Shown: positions 7,403 through 16,840 of the stretch, in pieces
How the letters are laid out: the number at the start of each line of letters is the position of its first letter
Numbering within the stretch: the first letter of the stretch is position 1
DNA from: Fibrobacter succinogenes
GTDB lineage: Bacteria; Fibrobacterota; Fibrobacteria; Fibrobacterales; Fibrobacteraceae
Length of the DNA stretch: 34,304 nucleotides
Direction of reading: 5' to 3'
Assembly: GCA_902762305.1 (NCBI GenBank)
Contig: CACWNW010000035.1
Coordinates: 1 to 34,304 of the forward strand
The notes under the pieces: model-generated
Told to the model about the DNA's origin: nothing
Databases searched by the model: none
What the model saw: the letters and a program-made list of their open reading frames with translations, nothing else
Position numbers and translations under genes: made by a program

Positions 7403-10400
7403 TTAAACTTTCTTCACAACAAATCTAGCCGACAATGGTTTAATATCTGGTTTTCCCTTTTTCTTGCATTCTTTTTTTACCTTTTTCTTCTCTGCAAAAT
7501 GTTTCAAATTCTCTTTAATTTCCCCATCCAATTTTTCGTAATAACCATATTGATAATAACGATATTTACTTAAATTTATAGATCCAATTATCACATTATC
7601 ATTTTCACCGCCCTTTAAGCGCACAATATCTTTACTGTCTCTATCATAGGGACCGGTAATACGAGAATCGCCATAAAGAGAAGTGTTAGATTGTGCTATA
7701 AAGCAATGAAGATCACGAGATGTGGAAGATATTATTTTTGAAAAATATGTAGTATCCGGGTTAAATACAGATACAGTTAAAATGTCACATAATCCTTTAA
7801 ATAAAGCCCTTGCTGCAACATCAGTCAATTCATAGCATACAAAGGAGGCAATATTTATTCCGTTCCATTTAAAAATTTGATACTCTGGTTCGTGAAGATC
7901 TTCACATATTCTCCCAATTTTAGAGAGTTCCTTTTTTTCTATCGGAGAATAATCATTTTTTTCACGAATATATATCAGGGACTCTTTACCAAAGCGATTT
8001 AAAGGAACTGACAACGGGAAAATATTTAAAAGATAATTGTGGACAAAATCATCTTTTCCCTCAACATATTGTAATCCAGCGACAACAGCAATGTTTGTTT
8101 TCTTAGAAAAACGGATAAGATCTTTAATCCAATAAATCGGAACATAAAGCTCAGGCATTATTAAAATTTTGGCATCATGATAATTGCTATACTGAAACAT
8201 TCCTTTCAAAACATTATTAAAAGATAGTTTTGCGTCATAAGTCAAAGGTTTCCATCGATCCGTTGGATTTTTTGTATCAACTTCAAATTTCACGCTCGCA
8301 ACACCAACCTCTATTTTATTGCCAAAAGACTTTCGTGAAGGGATAATAACTCTATTCAGCCTATATCCAGCGATATTAGACTCTTCATCCATAGAAATAA
8401 CCGGAGAAACAGTCTTTATAAAATTTACTTTTCTATATAAATTTGAGACAAAATCTGATACATACGAAAATTTTCCGTCAGTTCGTCTCTTTATGTGCCG
8501 TTGATAAAAAATTAACAGCATTACTTCTTCATAATAAATAAAATGCGGAGACCACTTAAGTTTTTTCGATTTATCCAAATCACTACTAATGTTTCCAAGT
8601 TCTTTCATTGTCATTTTCAAGAAAGACACTTCATTCTGATAATCAAAATAATTTGATAATGGTATCGGAATCAAGGAATCATCGAAATAATTGACATCTA
8701 TGTATTTTTTGACCTGATCACAAGCCTTTGCGAAATTTTTCTTACAAGCGTCGAAATCTAGTGACAAACTCATATATAAACCAACATTTAACACAGATTG
8801 CAATGTATCTTGTAATTTTTTTGTCAGTCCTTTTGTTGTTGAATAGAGTTCTTTTTTCAAATTATTACATTTAATGTTCTTTATTTCTTTTCTTATTTTC
8901 TTACAAAAAGCCCTTGCGTTACCTTCATCATTTGCAATTTTTCTTCCTTTTGTTCGTTGAACCATAACTAGGAAACTCAGATAACGGCCCCAATAAGGAT
9001 AAAATTCAATGCACTGACTTCCCGAGAAGAACTGTTCAATTTGTGATATATTTTCATCAATATTTTTTTTTAGCTTACTAGATCTGAACGCATCAATACG
9101 TGAATAATTATACAACAAAGAGGAGAAAAAACGTCCCACTTCAAAAGAACTTATATCAATTTGTCCAATATCTCTTATTTTATTCTTCGAGGACAAATTT
9201 TCAACATCATACACCCTCTCTGCGAAAGCTTCTAATTTCAAATCAATATCTGGAATCGGATCTAACTGGCTAGGCTTCACTCTTATAGTTTTGTCATAAA
9301 TATCAATTATCGCCTTTGGTTCATTGTGTTTTACACATACGACCTTAATTTTTTCTTTTTGTATCGTCAAGGTTGGTATTTGCGATAGACTATAATTGTC
9401 GTGATTCGCCTGCAATAAATCAAATTGGATTAAGACTCGATTGATAATATCTGCATTGCATTCATTTTCAGATACACAAGTTTCATAAACTAGTAAAATA
9501 TCATCTACATATCGTCCATAATAAACAGGTTCAGTTTCAAGAACTTTTTCATCAAAATTAGAAAGGTATAAATTGCCTAGAACCATTGAGGAAAATAGAC
9601 CTATAGGAAGTGGATATTCTTCCTTTTTAAATTCATCCATTCCTCTTCTATAAGGAGATATTTTTTCTTTATATTTTATGAAGACTTTTTCAAATAATTC
9701 ATTTAGCACATTTACTATTTTATTCTCAGAATTCTTTGATGCAAAATCATCTAATTGTGAAAAACTAAATCTTACCGAATAAAAAAATGATTTCAAATCC
9801 AACGAAAAGAGAATCGTATCTTTTCCACTATCATAAGATTCTCTTAACGCATCAAAAGCTCGATTTCTCCATGAATTGTATTGAAAATAAAACATTTTGA
9901 AAAATCTATTGCTTTCAAAATCAATATCTTCAGAGACAACATCTTTTCTTACAGAATTACCATATACACATTTTACAGGAAAATCATTTGAATAATAATA
10001 TTCCGCAATAAAGAGAGTCCAAAATACATCTAGAATATATATTTCAACAGGAGCGTCAATAAAAAAATTTACTTCTGTTAAGGATTTCTCGCAATTACTG
10101 ATATTAGAAACGGGCATATCAGCAGAGCGTTTTTTGGGATTTTTTTCTTCAAACTTTTTTGGTAAAATAAAGAAATCAATACTTTGAATCAGCGAATTAA
10201 AAAATATCTTTGACGATTTCTTCCTTGGATGTAACAATGCATCAGCCATGCAAGAAAACGATTCATTCATTTTCTCTGAATCATACTCAAAGTCAACTAT
10301 TTTTGAACGAATCAGAAGGAAATTTTTATTATAGAAATAGTATCCCTTTAATTTTCTATACGCTCCCTCAAGGCATCTCTTAACATCACCAAAATCTTCA

Positions 10401-10408
10401 AGATTCAT
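7403..10408 (-). CDS. Reverse transcriptase-nitrilase fusion (1001 aa), DRT/UG-type defence RT
   Basis: The N-terminal RT shows motif A SLDLKSFFYSV (catalytic Asp204), motif B PIGLFSSMVLGNLYL (268-282) and motif C RYVDD (299-303). A long helical region (about 390-640) follows. The C-terminus (about 685-985) is a carbon-nitrogen hydrolase (nitrilase) fold with MPELY (Glu753), a candidate Lys near IREKN (817) and FVCYEL (Cys858) as the Glu-Lys-Cys triad. RT-nitrilase fusions are known among the 'unknown group' RTs behind DRT type 1 and relatives. Their nitrilase and their association with ATPase-HNH pairs are poorly understood. The start at 10408 is 15 bases after the hsdS stop with only a weak ACGGAA, so hsdS read-through may drive it. 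No space exists for a retron-type msr-msd upstream. AT-rich composition marks it as foreign to the hsd genes. Confidence 0.85.
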   Translation of the reverse strand: MNLEDFGDVKRCLEGAYRKLKGYYFYNKNFLLIRSKIVDFEYDSEKMNESFSCMADALLHPRKKSSKIFFNSLIQSIDFFILPKKFEEKNPKKRSADMPVSNISNCEKSLTEVNFFIDAPVEIYILDVFWTLFIAEYYYSNDFPVKCVYGNSVRKDVVSEDIDFESNRFFKMFYFQYNSWRNRAFDALRESYDSGKDTILFSLDLKSFFYSVRFSFSQLDDFASKNSENKIVNVLNELFEKVFIKYKEKISPYRRGMDEFKKEEYPLPIGLFSSMVLGNLYLSNFDEKVLETEPVYYGRYVDDILLVYETCVSENECNADIINRVLIQFDLLQANHDNYSLSQIPTLTIQKEKIKVVCVKHNEPKAIIDIYDKTIRVKPSQLDPIPDIDLKLEAFAERVYDVENLSSKNKIRDIGQIDISSFEVGRFFSSLLYNYSRIDAFRSSKLKKNIDENISQIEQFFSGSQCIEFYPYWGRYLSFLVMVQRTKGRKIANDEGNARAFCKKIRKEIKNIKCNNLKKELYSTTKGLTKKLQDTLQSVLNVGLYMSLSLDFDACKKNFAKACDQVKKYIDVNYFDDSLIPIPLSNYFDYQNEVSFLKMTMKELGNISSDLDKSKKLKWSPHFIYYEEVMLLIFYQRHIKRRTDGKFSYVSDFVSNLYRKVNFIKTVSPVISMDEESNIAGYRLNRVIIPSRKSFGNKIEVGVASVKFEVDTKNPTDRWKPLTYDAKLSFNNVLKGMFQYSNYHDAKILIMPELYVPIYWIKDLIRFSKKTNIAVVAGLQYVEGKDDFVHNYLLNIFPLSVPLNRFGKESLIYIREKNDYSPIEKKELSKIGRICEDLHEPEYQIFKWNGINIASFVCYELTDVAARALFKGLCDILTVSVFNPDTTYFSKIISSTSRDLHCFIAQSNTSLYGDSRITGPYDRDSKDIVRLKGGENDNVIIGSINLSKYRYYQYGYYEKLDGEIKENLKHFAEKKKVKKECKKKGKPDIKPLSARFVVKKV

Positions 10409-10423
10409 TTTTCATTTCCGTTT

Positions 10424-11611
10424 TTACATTACTTCCACTTGGCCGGTCATGAGGAGCGGGAGGAGGGTGTTGCGTTGGGTGGTTAAGGCTTCGATTTGTT
10501 TTAAATTTATCAATCGCTTTTTAAACATTGGAGAAACTCGTTGAACAAAGGATTCAATGGCCGGCGAGTTCCAGCATATACTATAATTCGTTAAATCGTT
10601 CATAACTATATAAGGAATAGCAGAACCATGAGTACCACCACTGTAAGCGGGTTCAAAAAGATATTTCATCGTGAAATATAGATACGGCATCACAGAAGCA
10701 CTTGTATTTTTCAATACGCACGCATAAGTTCTTTGATACAAATCAAACTTGCCATCATAATACGAAACACGTCCTGTATAGCTTCCATTTCCTGAGACTA
10801 AAATAGCCTGTCCATCATATAAATACTCATTAGAAGACAATTTTTCCGGTGCACAGGAAAAGAAAGCATAATCTCCGGGAATTCTTTTTGAAACATCTTT
10901 TTTTCCTGTAAAAATACGGCATAAATCACCAAGTTTTTTCACTTCCCAATCCGCAGGGATGTTGCGGTTGAGGATTTTGTTGTAGGTGGTTTGGTGGCCG
11001 GCGCATTGGAGGAAGGTGTAGTCGTAGATTGTCTTGGCGGTTTGTTCCAGCACGCGATTCTGGACACGGAGATTTTCAATGCGTTTGTCAAAATCAGAAA
11101 GCATGTCTCCTATTTTCTTTTGAACATTCAAACTAGGCAACATGATTGGCATATCTTCCATCGTCGATACTGCAAGAGTGAATCGCATTCCACTTCCGGT
11201 TGCATTCAGCTCAAAATACTTTTTAATGTAATCGGAACTCATAAATGCGTTCAAATACTTGCCGTAAACAATTTTCTCATTTGGCTTTGCCAAAGCACAA
11301 TGGTAGCCAAGAACAACATCATCAAAATCATCGGCGATGTAAGTCGAAATGCCTATATCATCACGAGTTTCGCTATCTTTAGTAAACGCAACAAAGCCCT
11401 TCTTTAAAGAAAGTTTATTTATGTTGTTATCACTTGCGGATGCGACCATAAACGAATCATAATCCGACTGTTTAATTGCCCAATTGTGGTAAACATCGGT
11501 AAAATTACAAAGCCTTACAATCTTTTCGCCCGGCTTTGTTTTCTTATCAACACTACTGATTACAATTTCAGCAATATCCGCCAATCGATATTTCTTCATT
11601 TCCACAGTCAT
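10424..11611 (-). CDS. hsdS: Type I restriction-modification specificity subunit S (395 aa)
   Basis: The two-half architecture is clear. A first target-recognition domain (about 5-165) is followed by a conserved helix NVQKKIGDMLSDFDKRIENL. A second recognition domain opens at IPADWEVKKLGDLCRIFTGK (about 215), and a last helix ends LLPLLMTGQVEVM. HsdS picks the DNA sequence that the M and R subunits methylate or cut. The start is ATG 11611 behind an AGAGAGA stretch; 29 bases separate it from hsdM. The central parts of both recognition domains are more AT-rich than the flanking conserved helices, consistent with domain swapping between strains. No partial hsdS copy or recombinase for phase variation is present in the window. 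Confidence 0.9.
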   Translation of the reverse strand: MTVEMKKYRLADIAEIVISSVDKKTKPGEKIVRLCNFTDVYHNWAIKQSDYDSFMVASASDNNINKLSLKKGFVAFTKDSETRDDIGISTYIADDFDDVVLGYHCALAKPNEKIVYGKYLNAFMSSDYIKKYFELNATGSGMRFTLAVSTMEDMPIMLPSLNVQKKIGDMLSDFDKRIENLRVQNRVLEQTAKTIYDYTFLQCAGHQTTYNKILNRNIPADWEVKKLGDLCRIFTGKKDVSKRIPGDYAFFSCAPEKLSSNEYLYDGQAILVSGNGSYTGRVSYYDGKFDLYQRTYACVLKNTSASVMPYLYFTMKYLFEPAYSGGTHGSAIPYIVMNDLTNYSICWNSPAIESFVQRVSPMFKKRLINLKQIEALTTQRNTLLPLLMTGQVEVM

Positions 11612-11640
11612 ACAATCTCTCTTTCGACTAGCGAGGGTTC

Positions 11641-13317
11641 TTAAATCTTCATTCCCTTAAGGTTCTTGAGAATCTGATTATCAAGATCTATACCCTGGGC
11701 AGAGAGTGTTTCCAGTTCCTTGGCAAAGCCCTTTATCTTGGCCTTGAATTCTTCGGGGGTTATCTCTACGTATTCGACCTTGATATCAAAGTATTGGCCG
11801 GCGCTCAGGCTGTAGCCCTTTTCCCTGATATCCTTGTATGTCACGGCAACAGAGAAGTCTTCCACAGTCTTCTTTTTACGGAAGGTGCTCACAATCTTCT
11901 CGATTTCTTCGGGGCGTAAACGACGCTTTTGGTTGTTGCCTTCCTTGTATTCTTCGCCAAGTTTGCTGGCGTCAATCAAAATCACCTTGTCGGAATCTTT
12001 CTTGGGCGATTTGTCGAAGAACAGTACAGAAACGTTGGTTCCGGTGTTCGCAAACACGTTACTCGGCATGCTGACCACACCGCTAATGATATGCTTATCT
12101 GTTAGGTATTCAAGTATTTTGTATTCAACGCTCTTTTTCCCTTTTTCCTTTTTTGGAGGCTTGCTTGTAATAAAACCCGTGGGAATAACGATTGCGCCCT
12201 TGCCATCGGCCTTGATGGAGTTAATCACATGCTGGATAAAGCAGGTGTAAATGGCCATCTTGGGCTTATTGGGGTCAACCTTCTTTACCTTGTTGGGGAT
12301 ACCGGCCCAAAAGCGGACACTATCTGCCGCCAGGGTGTCGGAATACTCAGGGAAATCAAGCTTGAACGGAGGATTGCTTACAACAAAGTCAAACTTCTTG
12401 GGGCTTCCATCCTTTTCTACATGGGCGGGTTCCAAAAGTGTGTTCCCCTGCACCACATTAGGCAAACTGCCTACCAAATTGTTCAAGATTAAATTCAGTC
12501 GCAGCATTTCGCTGGACTTGTCCGAAATATCCTGGCTGTAAATGGAGCAGCGGTCCTCGCCCACCTGGTGAGCAAGCGCCATAAGGAGCGTGCCGGTGCC
12601 TGCACTGGGGTCGTAACAGGTTGCGCCCTTGTATTCGGTTTCGGGATCCACCAAAAGCTGAGCCATCACCTGGGCAATGGCACGGGGAGTAAAGTATTCC
12701 GCATACTTACCGCCACCGGCATTGTTGTAATCCTTAATCAGGTATTCAAAAATGCCGCTGAAAAAGTCATACTTTTCGTTGAAAACTTCTTCAAAGTTAA
12801 ATTCGGCAATGTTCTTCACCAACGCCTTGGCAAAATCATCGCGCTTACCAATGTCGGTCACATAGGGCGTAACGGCAGCAAAGATGCTCACTTTCGCCTT
12901 GCCCGAGGTCACCACCGAAAACTGGTCCTGGTTATAGGTCGCGATATCAACCAAAGTGGAATCTAGCAACGCCGAGAAATCGCCTTGAGTCGAAGCATTG
13001 TATAAATGGCTCAAGGTCTGATGCGGCTTGATTAAGGGAATGCCTCCGCCCATGTAAGAGAACAAATCCTCGACTTCTTCATCGGTAAAGGAGTCGTATT
13101 CAACATCCCACTTTTCCGCTTTGCTCAAGCGCTTTTTATAAGGAGTCTTTTGGTTCTTGGCTTCAAAGGCAAACTTGTCGTTAAAGAACTTGTAAAGGAA
13201 AATCTCTGTGATTATCTTGTATTCGTTGCCGCCATTTGCAAGGCCATACGCACCAGTCGTACTTTTAAGGGAATCAATAAGGGCTATGGTTTTGGCTTTG
13301 AGTTCTTCGGTGTTCAT
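11641..13317 (-). CDS. hsdM: Type I restriction-modification methyltransferase subunit M (558 aa)
   Basis: The N-terminal helical domain (about 1-165) precedes an N6-adenine methyltransferase core. The AdoMet-binding motif DPSAGTGTL is at 236-244 and the catalytic NPPF at 315-318. With HsdS it forms the modification enzyme that marks self DNA. The ATG directly abuts the hsdR stop (TAAATG), and its ribosome-binding site GGAG lies in the last codons of hsdR, so expression of the two is coupled. Length and motif spacing are normal; there is no sign of damage. Confidence 0.93.
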   Translation of the reverse strand: MNTEELKAKTIALIDSLKSTTGAYGLANGGNEYKIITEIFLYKFFNDKFAFEAKNQKTPYKKRLSKAEKWDVEYDSFTDEEVEDLFSYMGGGIPLIKPHQTLSHLYNASTQGDFSALLDSTLVDIATYNQDQFSVVTSGKAKVSIFAAVTPYVTDIGKRDDFAKALVKNIAEFNFEEVFNEKYDFFSGIFEYLIKDYNNAGGGKYAEYFTPRAIAQVMAQLLVDPETEYKGATCYDPSAGTGTLLMALAHQVGEDRCSIYSQDISDKSSEMLRLNLILNNLVGSLPNVVQGNTLLEPAHVEKDGSPKKFDFVVSNPPFKLDFPEYSDTLAADSVRFWAGIPNKVKKVDPNKPKMAIYTCFIQHVINSIKADGKGAIVIPTGFITSKPPKKEKGKKSVEYKILEYLTDKHIISGVVSMPSNVFANTGTNVSVLFFDKSPKKDSDKVILIDASKLGEEYKEGNNQKRRLRPEEIEKIVSTFRKKKTVEDFSVAVTYKDIREKGYSLSAGQYFDIKVEYVEITPEEFKAKIKGFAKELETLSAQGIDLDNQILKNLKGMKI

Positions 13318-16300
13318 TTACACTCCATAACTATTATACTGATTGATGTATTCATTAGAAATCAGGTTGCTAATGAATTTACGGTCATCAAGACTTGCGG
13401 TCAAATCAAGGTCCATGAACTTGTGGCTTACGCAGCCTAAAATATCCTTGCGGAGTTTGTCCTCGTTTTCCACAATTCCCGGATTCTTTTCAAACAGGTC
13501 ATCGGCAGAATCCTTGATTTCGATAAGGCTTTTTTGAATTTCGAATTCTTCCTTAGAAAGCAAGGGTCTTTCTTTCTTATCGCTTTGGGCACGCACTTCA
13601 TTTGCTTCTACAATTCGCTTATGAATGCGGACAAATTTCTCATCGTCCTTGTAATGGGACTTTAGCGTGCGATTCTTGCGATTGATTTCCTTGATTTTAG
13701 ACATTACGTCTTTCAAGTAGAAAATGCTGCATTCTGCTTCGGTTTTGTCTTTAGGAATGTAGCCGTGTTCCCTGAAATACTTTTTGAATTCTTCAATAAG
13801 GTTGACAAACTTGTCTTCTTTCTTATCGAAGTTGGCGTCAAATTCGGCACGAACCTTTTCGGCTTCTTCCCTAAGGCTATTAATGATAATCTTGAGTTCT
13901 TCTGAAATGCCCTTGCGGAATTCAAAATCGAGACTATCAAGAATCGTATTGATTATGCCCGACACATCTTCGCTATGGTCGTTGCCTTCCTTGAAGTTAA
14001 TGGCCGCAATGCGGCGTTCCACTTCACGCAGCAAAACAGGAATGCCACCAGGCAGCATGTTCTTATACTTGTCCTGCAGTTCAACGTTCCCGCTGGAACG
14101 GATTCTGTTGCCCAGGCCCTTTGCATCTTCAAGAATTTTACGAAGGTGGTACAGAGGCTCCTTGTCTTCAATTCCATCAATGACTTCGCGGAATTCCTCG
14201 TAATTCTCGGTAGGGAAATTCCACAAGAAATCCGTCAGTTCCTTAATCTGCTGCTTGACTTCTTCGGGATTTTCAATAATCACCTGGCCCGGATCAGCGG
14301 AAAGTTCCAAGCCAGAATCTTCCGTAGTCTTGTTCAGTTCCCGAAGATAGCGGTCGTTGGTGGCATCAAAGTTTTCCTTGATGTCAACAAAGTCCACCAC
14401 ATAGCCGTATTTGAAATCTTTATATGGACGATTGACACGAGTCAGCGCCTGCAACAAATCGTGACCATCGAGTTTGCGGCCAAGATACAACTTTTTCAAG
14501 CGGTTTGCGTCAAAACCCGTAAGCAACATTTTATTGACAATCAAAAAGTCCGTCGTCATGTTCTTCTTGTAGTCAACAATGTATTCCTTGCGTTCCTTCT
14601 TGTCTCCTTCATCATGGAGAATCAGGGACGCCTTCAACGGTTTTTCAAAGAAAGAAGCGTTGTAATGCATCAGCTTTTCTGCCGCCATGTTTGCGACTTC
14701 TTCTTTCTTTTTCTCAATGACACTTAATGCAAAATTGTAGCGTTCGTTCCACAACTCAAAAAGTTTGCGGGCCTGGTCGTTGGTTTTGCAAACAATCATC
14801 GCACCAATAGACTTGTCGTCACATTCAACGCGGAAAGAGGTAAAATCATCGATGATATAATCCAGCAAGGCGTTCAAATACTTAGGATGCTCAATGATTT
14901 TATCCTTATCGATATCGCTCTTTTTGACTTGAATCTGGTTTGCCGAATTGTTTTCAAGTTCATCAAGAATCCCCTGCAAAGTTTCTTTGTAGTGGGTTTC
15001 AATGGGTTCACGCATCAACTTAAGCGTGTAACCGTCCGCAATTGACTTGTCGTAATAGTAGGTGTGAATGTAATCGCCAAACACGCGCCAGGATTCACGT
15101 TCTTCACGAAGCAGCGGAGTGCCCGTAAGGGCGAGCTTTATTGCATGTTTGTCGGCACTCAAAAGGTTTGCAAGGAATGCTCCTTCGGGATTGTAGCCTC
15201 GGTGAGCCTCGTCAATAAAGAATATTCGTTGCAGGTTTGTGTTGTAGCCCGCAGAAATATCTACCGGGGCCTTGTCTTCGGCGAATTTCTGGATATTCAC
15301 CACGGTGATTTCCAGCCTACCGTCGGCACTTTTTACCAGCTGCGTATTCTTGATATCTGCCATGAGTTGTGCGCGGTCTTCTACAGTCTGCACAACAAGG
15401 CCGCGAGCGGCAAACTCGTCGCACGCCTGTTCCATCAGGTCGATTCTATCCACGATGAAATAGAACTTGGCGGGAATAGACTTCTTCGCAAAATAGTCGG
15501 TGAGGCTCTTTACGGAGTAATAAGCCAAAGCCGTCTTGCCGGAGCCCTGCGTATGCCAAATAATTCCACTCTTTACGCCTTCATCCAATTTTTTACGGAT
15601 GGCAAAAGAAGCGAAAAGTTGCTGGTAACGCATTACATGTTTTTCAAGCGTTTTAATCTTTTCGCCGTCGTCTTTTTCGACCGTCTTTTCTACATAGGCA
15701 AAACCATAACGAAGCAGGAACAAGAAACGCTCCTTGCTCAGCAGCGAAGTCAGAATGCGGTTCGTGGGAGTAGTCACCTTGCAATTCGTGGCATACTCCG
15801 GATGGCATTTGAGAGAAAGACAATTTCTGTGCTTAAGAATCAGTTTTTCTGTATCTTCAGAAACTTCCCGATAGGGATACTTGGGGCCGAACTTTTCGTC
15901 TTCTTCGCGAAACACATTGAAAAACGCTTTTTGCTTGCCAATGCAGGCGTAGAACGCTCCCTGAACAGGAACACGATTCGCATTGTCGTATTCTTGATTG
16001 TTGCTAAAAATCATCAACTGGGTGATGTTCAGAAAACGCCTAAAACTTTTGTTGGGCAAACGCTTCTGGTTTGTGCGGCTTTGCTCAGCAACAATGCCTT
16101 CTGCATTATTAGGCTTTTTCACTTCGATAAAAGCCAAAGGCAAACCGTTCACAAAACACGTAATATCTGGGCGGAAACTATCACCCGTCTCCTGATTCTC
16201 GCAAGGAAGTTCCGTCGTCACAAGCCAGCTATTGTTCTCCGGATTTTCGAAGTCAATCAGCTTGATTCCTGAATTCGAAGAGAGAACCTGGTAAAATTCA

Positions 16301-16548
16301 CGACCAAGATCGTCGCTGCCAAGCTTGCTCAACGCAAACTTCGCAAAAATTTGAAGATCATGGAGCTTTTGCTCCGGATTTAAACGAACAAGGGCTTTAA
16401 GGAATTCATCAGTAAGAACGTTGTTGTTCTTATCGAGCCTACCTACCGGAGTTTCTTCGCCGCATTCAGCAAAATAGGTGTAACCCAAACGGCACAGATG
16501 AAGTGCCGCCGGGACCTGAACTCTAGTACATTCGTTAAATCCAGCCAT
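13318..16548 (-). CDS. hsdR: Type I restriction endonuclease subunit R (1076 aa)
   Basis: The N-terminal nuclease domain shows Asp128 (FRPDIT) and the Glu-Val-Lys of AFIEVKKPN (142-144). The SF2 helicase/translocase motor follows, with TQGSGKT at 334-340 and FFIDEAH at about 444-450, then GFDANRLKKLYLGRKL and the RVNR motif further on. The subunit pumps DNA and cuts at a distance when the target is unmethylated. I chose ATG 16548 (MAGFNEC); a TTG at 16554 is in frame. No good ribosome-binding site precedes either, and a terminator-like hairpin lies just upstream, so expression may be restrained. hsdR is first in the order R-M-S, followed by the RT module. Confidence 0.92.
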   Translation of the reverse strand: MAGFNECTRVQVPAALHLCRLGYTYFAECGEETPVGRLDKNNNVLTDEFLKALVRLNPEQKLHDLQIFAKFALSKLGSDDLGREFYQVLSSNSGIKLIDFENPENNSWLVTTELPCENQETGDSFRPDITCFVNGLPLAFIEVKKPNNAEGIVAEQSRTNQKRLPNKSFRRFLNITQLMIFSNNQEYDNANRVPVQGAFYACIGKQKAFFNVFREEDEKFGPKYPYREVSEDTEKLILKHRNCLSLKCHPEYATNCKVTTPTNRILTSLLSKERFLFLLRYGFAYVEKTVEKDDGEKIKTLEKHVMRYQQLFASFAIRKKLDEGVKSGIIWHTQGSGKTALAYYSVKSLTDYFAKKSIPAKFYFIVDRIDLMEQACDEFAARGLVVQTVEDRAQLMADIKNTQLVKSADGRLEITVVNIQKFAEDKAPVDISAGYNTNLQRIFFIDEAHRGYNPEGAFLANLLSADKHAIKLALTGTPLLREERESWRVFGDYIHTYYYDKSIADGYTLKLMREPIETHYKETLQGILDELENNSANQIQVKKSDIDKDKIIEHPKYLNALLDYIIDDFTSFRVECDDKSIGAMIVCKTNDQARKLFELWNERYNFALSVIEKKKEEVANMAAEKLMHYNASFFEKPLKASLILHDEGDKKERKEYIVDYKKNMTTDFLIVNKMLLTGFDANRLKKLYLGRKLDGHDLLQALTRVNRPYKDFKYGYVVDFVDIKENFDATNDRYLRELNKTTEDSGLELSADPGQVIIENPEEVKQQIKELTDFLWNFPTENYEEFREVIDGIEDKEPLYHLRKILEDAKGLGNRIRSSGNVELQDKYKNMLPGGIPVLLREVERRIAAINFKEGNDHSEDVSGIINTILDSLDFEFRKGISEELKIIINSLREEAEKVRAEFDANFDKKEDKFVNLIEEFKKYFREHGYIPKDKTEAECSIFYLKDVMSKIKEINRKNRTLKSHYKDDEKFVRIHKRIVEANEVRAQSDKKERPLLSKEEFEIQKSLIEIKDSADDLFEKNPGIVENEDKLRKDILGCVSHKFMDLDLTASLDDRKFISNLISNEYINQYNSYGV

Positions 16549-16568
16549 AATCAATAATCATTTAACCC

Positions 16569-16598
16569 AAAAAACCGGCTTGCCCGAGTGAGCAAACC
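16569..16598 (-). terminator. Terminator-like hairpin in the hsdR leader (possible attenuator)
   Basis: On the minus strand GGTTTGCTC (16598-16590) pairs with GGGCAAGCC (16585-16577) across an ACTC loop, nine pairs including two G-U. GG and six T residues follow, 20 bases before the hsdR ATG. It meets the pattern of an intrinsic terminator inside the leader of the whole defence operon. Confidence 0.5.
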
Positions 16599-16609
16599 TT
16601 ATGTACGGT

Positions 16610-16636
16610 AATATAATTTAAAATCATGTTTGGCAA
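16610..16636 (-). promoter_or_regulatory. Weak candidate promoter of the hsd operon
   Basis: On the minus strand TTGCCA and TATATT are separated by 15 bases, shorter than the optimum of 17. Transcription from here would enter the hairpin at 16577-16598 almost at once. It is the best candidate I can see between the divergent hsdR and ORF6N genes. Confidence 0.3.
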
Positions 16637-16691
16637 GTCTATTTTTCTTAGAAATGAAGCATTTGAGAGAGAAAACTCTTCTCTGGCATTT

Positions 16692-16722
16692 AAAATCGCT
16701 CGCCGACAGCGAGCGATTTTTT
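16692..16722. terminator. Perfect 12-bp stem terminator between two divergent genes
   Basis: AAAATCGCTCGC and GCGAGCGATTTT pair over 12 bases with a CGACA loop and a T-run on the plus strand; the minus strand also ends in TTTT. Both flanking genes start away from it, so it has no obvious transcript to end. It may insulate, or be left from a rearranged segment. Confidence 0.65.
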
Positions 16723-16786
16723 AGCCGGGCGTTACGGGTGCGGCGCCTGAGCACCCGTTCGAAGGGGTAGCGAAAGACCAATGGAG

Positions 16787-16840
16787 ATCCCCGCCTTCGC
16801 GGGGATGACATGGGGCTGTAGCGAGGGGGAGACTTCCCCC
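16787..16840. repeat. REP-like palindromes in the hsdR-ORF6N spacer
   Basis: ATCCCCGC-CTTC-GCGGGGAT at 16787-16806 is a perfect 8-bp stem, inside a sequence that translates as VIPAKAGIS on the minus strand. That palindromic intergenic repeat is widespread in bacteria. A second hairpin GGGGGA-GACT-TCCCCC lies at 16825-16840. Together with the terminator at 16692 this 400-base spacer is a patchwork of non-coding repeats. Confidence 0.55.

Noticed and set aside
10409-10423. A retron-type non-coding RNA (msr-msd) upstream of the RT
   Set aside because: Only 15 bases separate the hsdS stop from the RT start. The fused nitrilase is also not a retron feature. An RNA inside hsdS or within the module cannot be excluded.
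15064-16272. 402-codon plus-strand ORF opposite hsdR
   Set aside because: It lies wholly antisense to a well-supported hsdR with intact motifs, has no ribosome-binding site and resembles no family.
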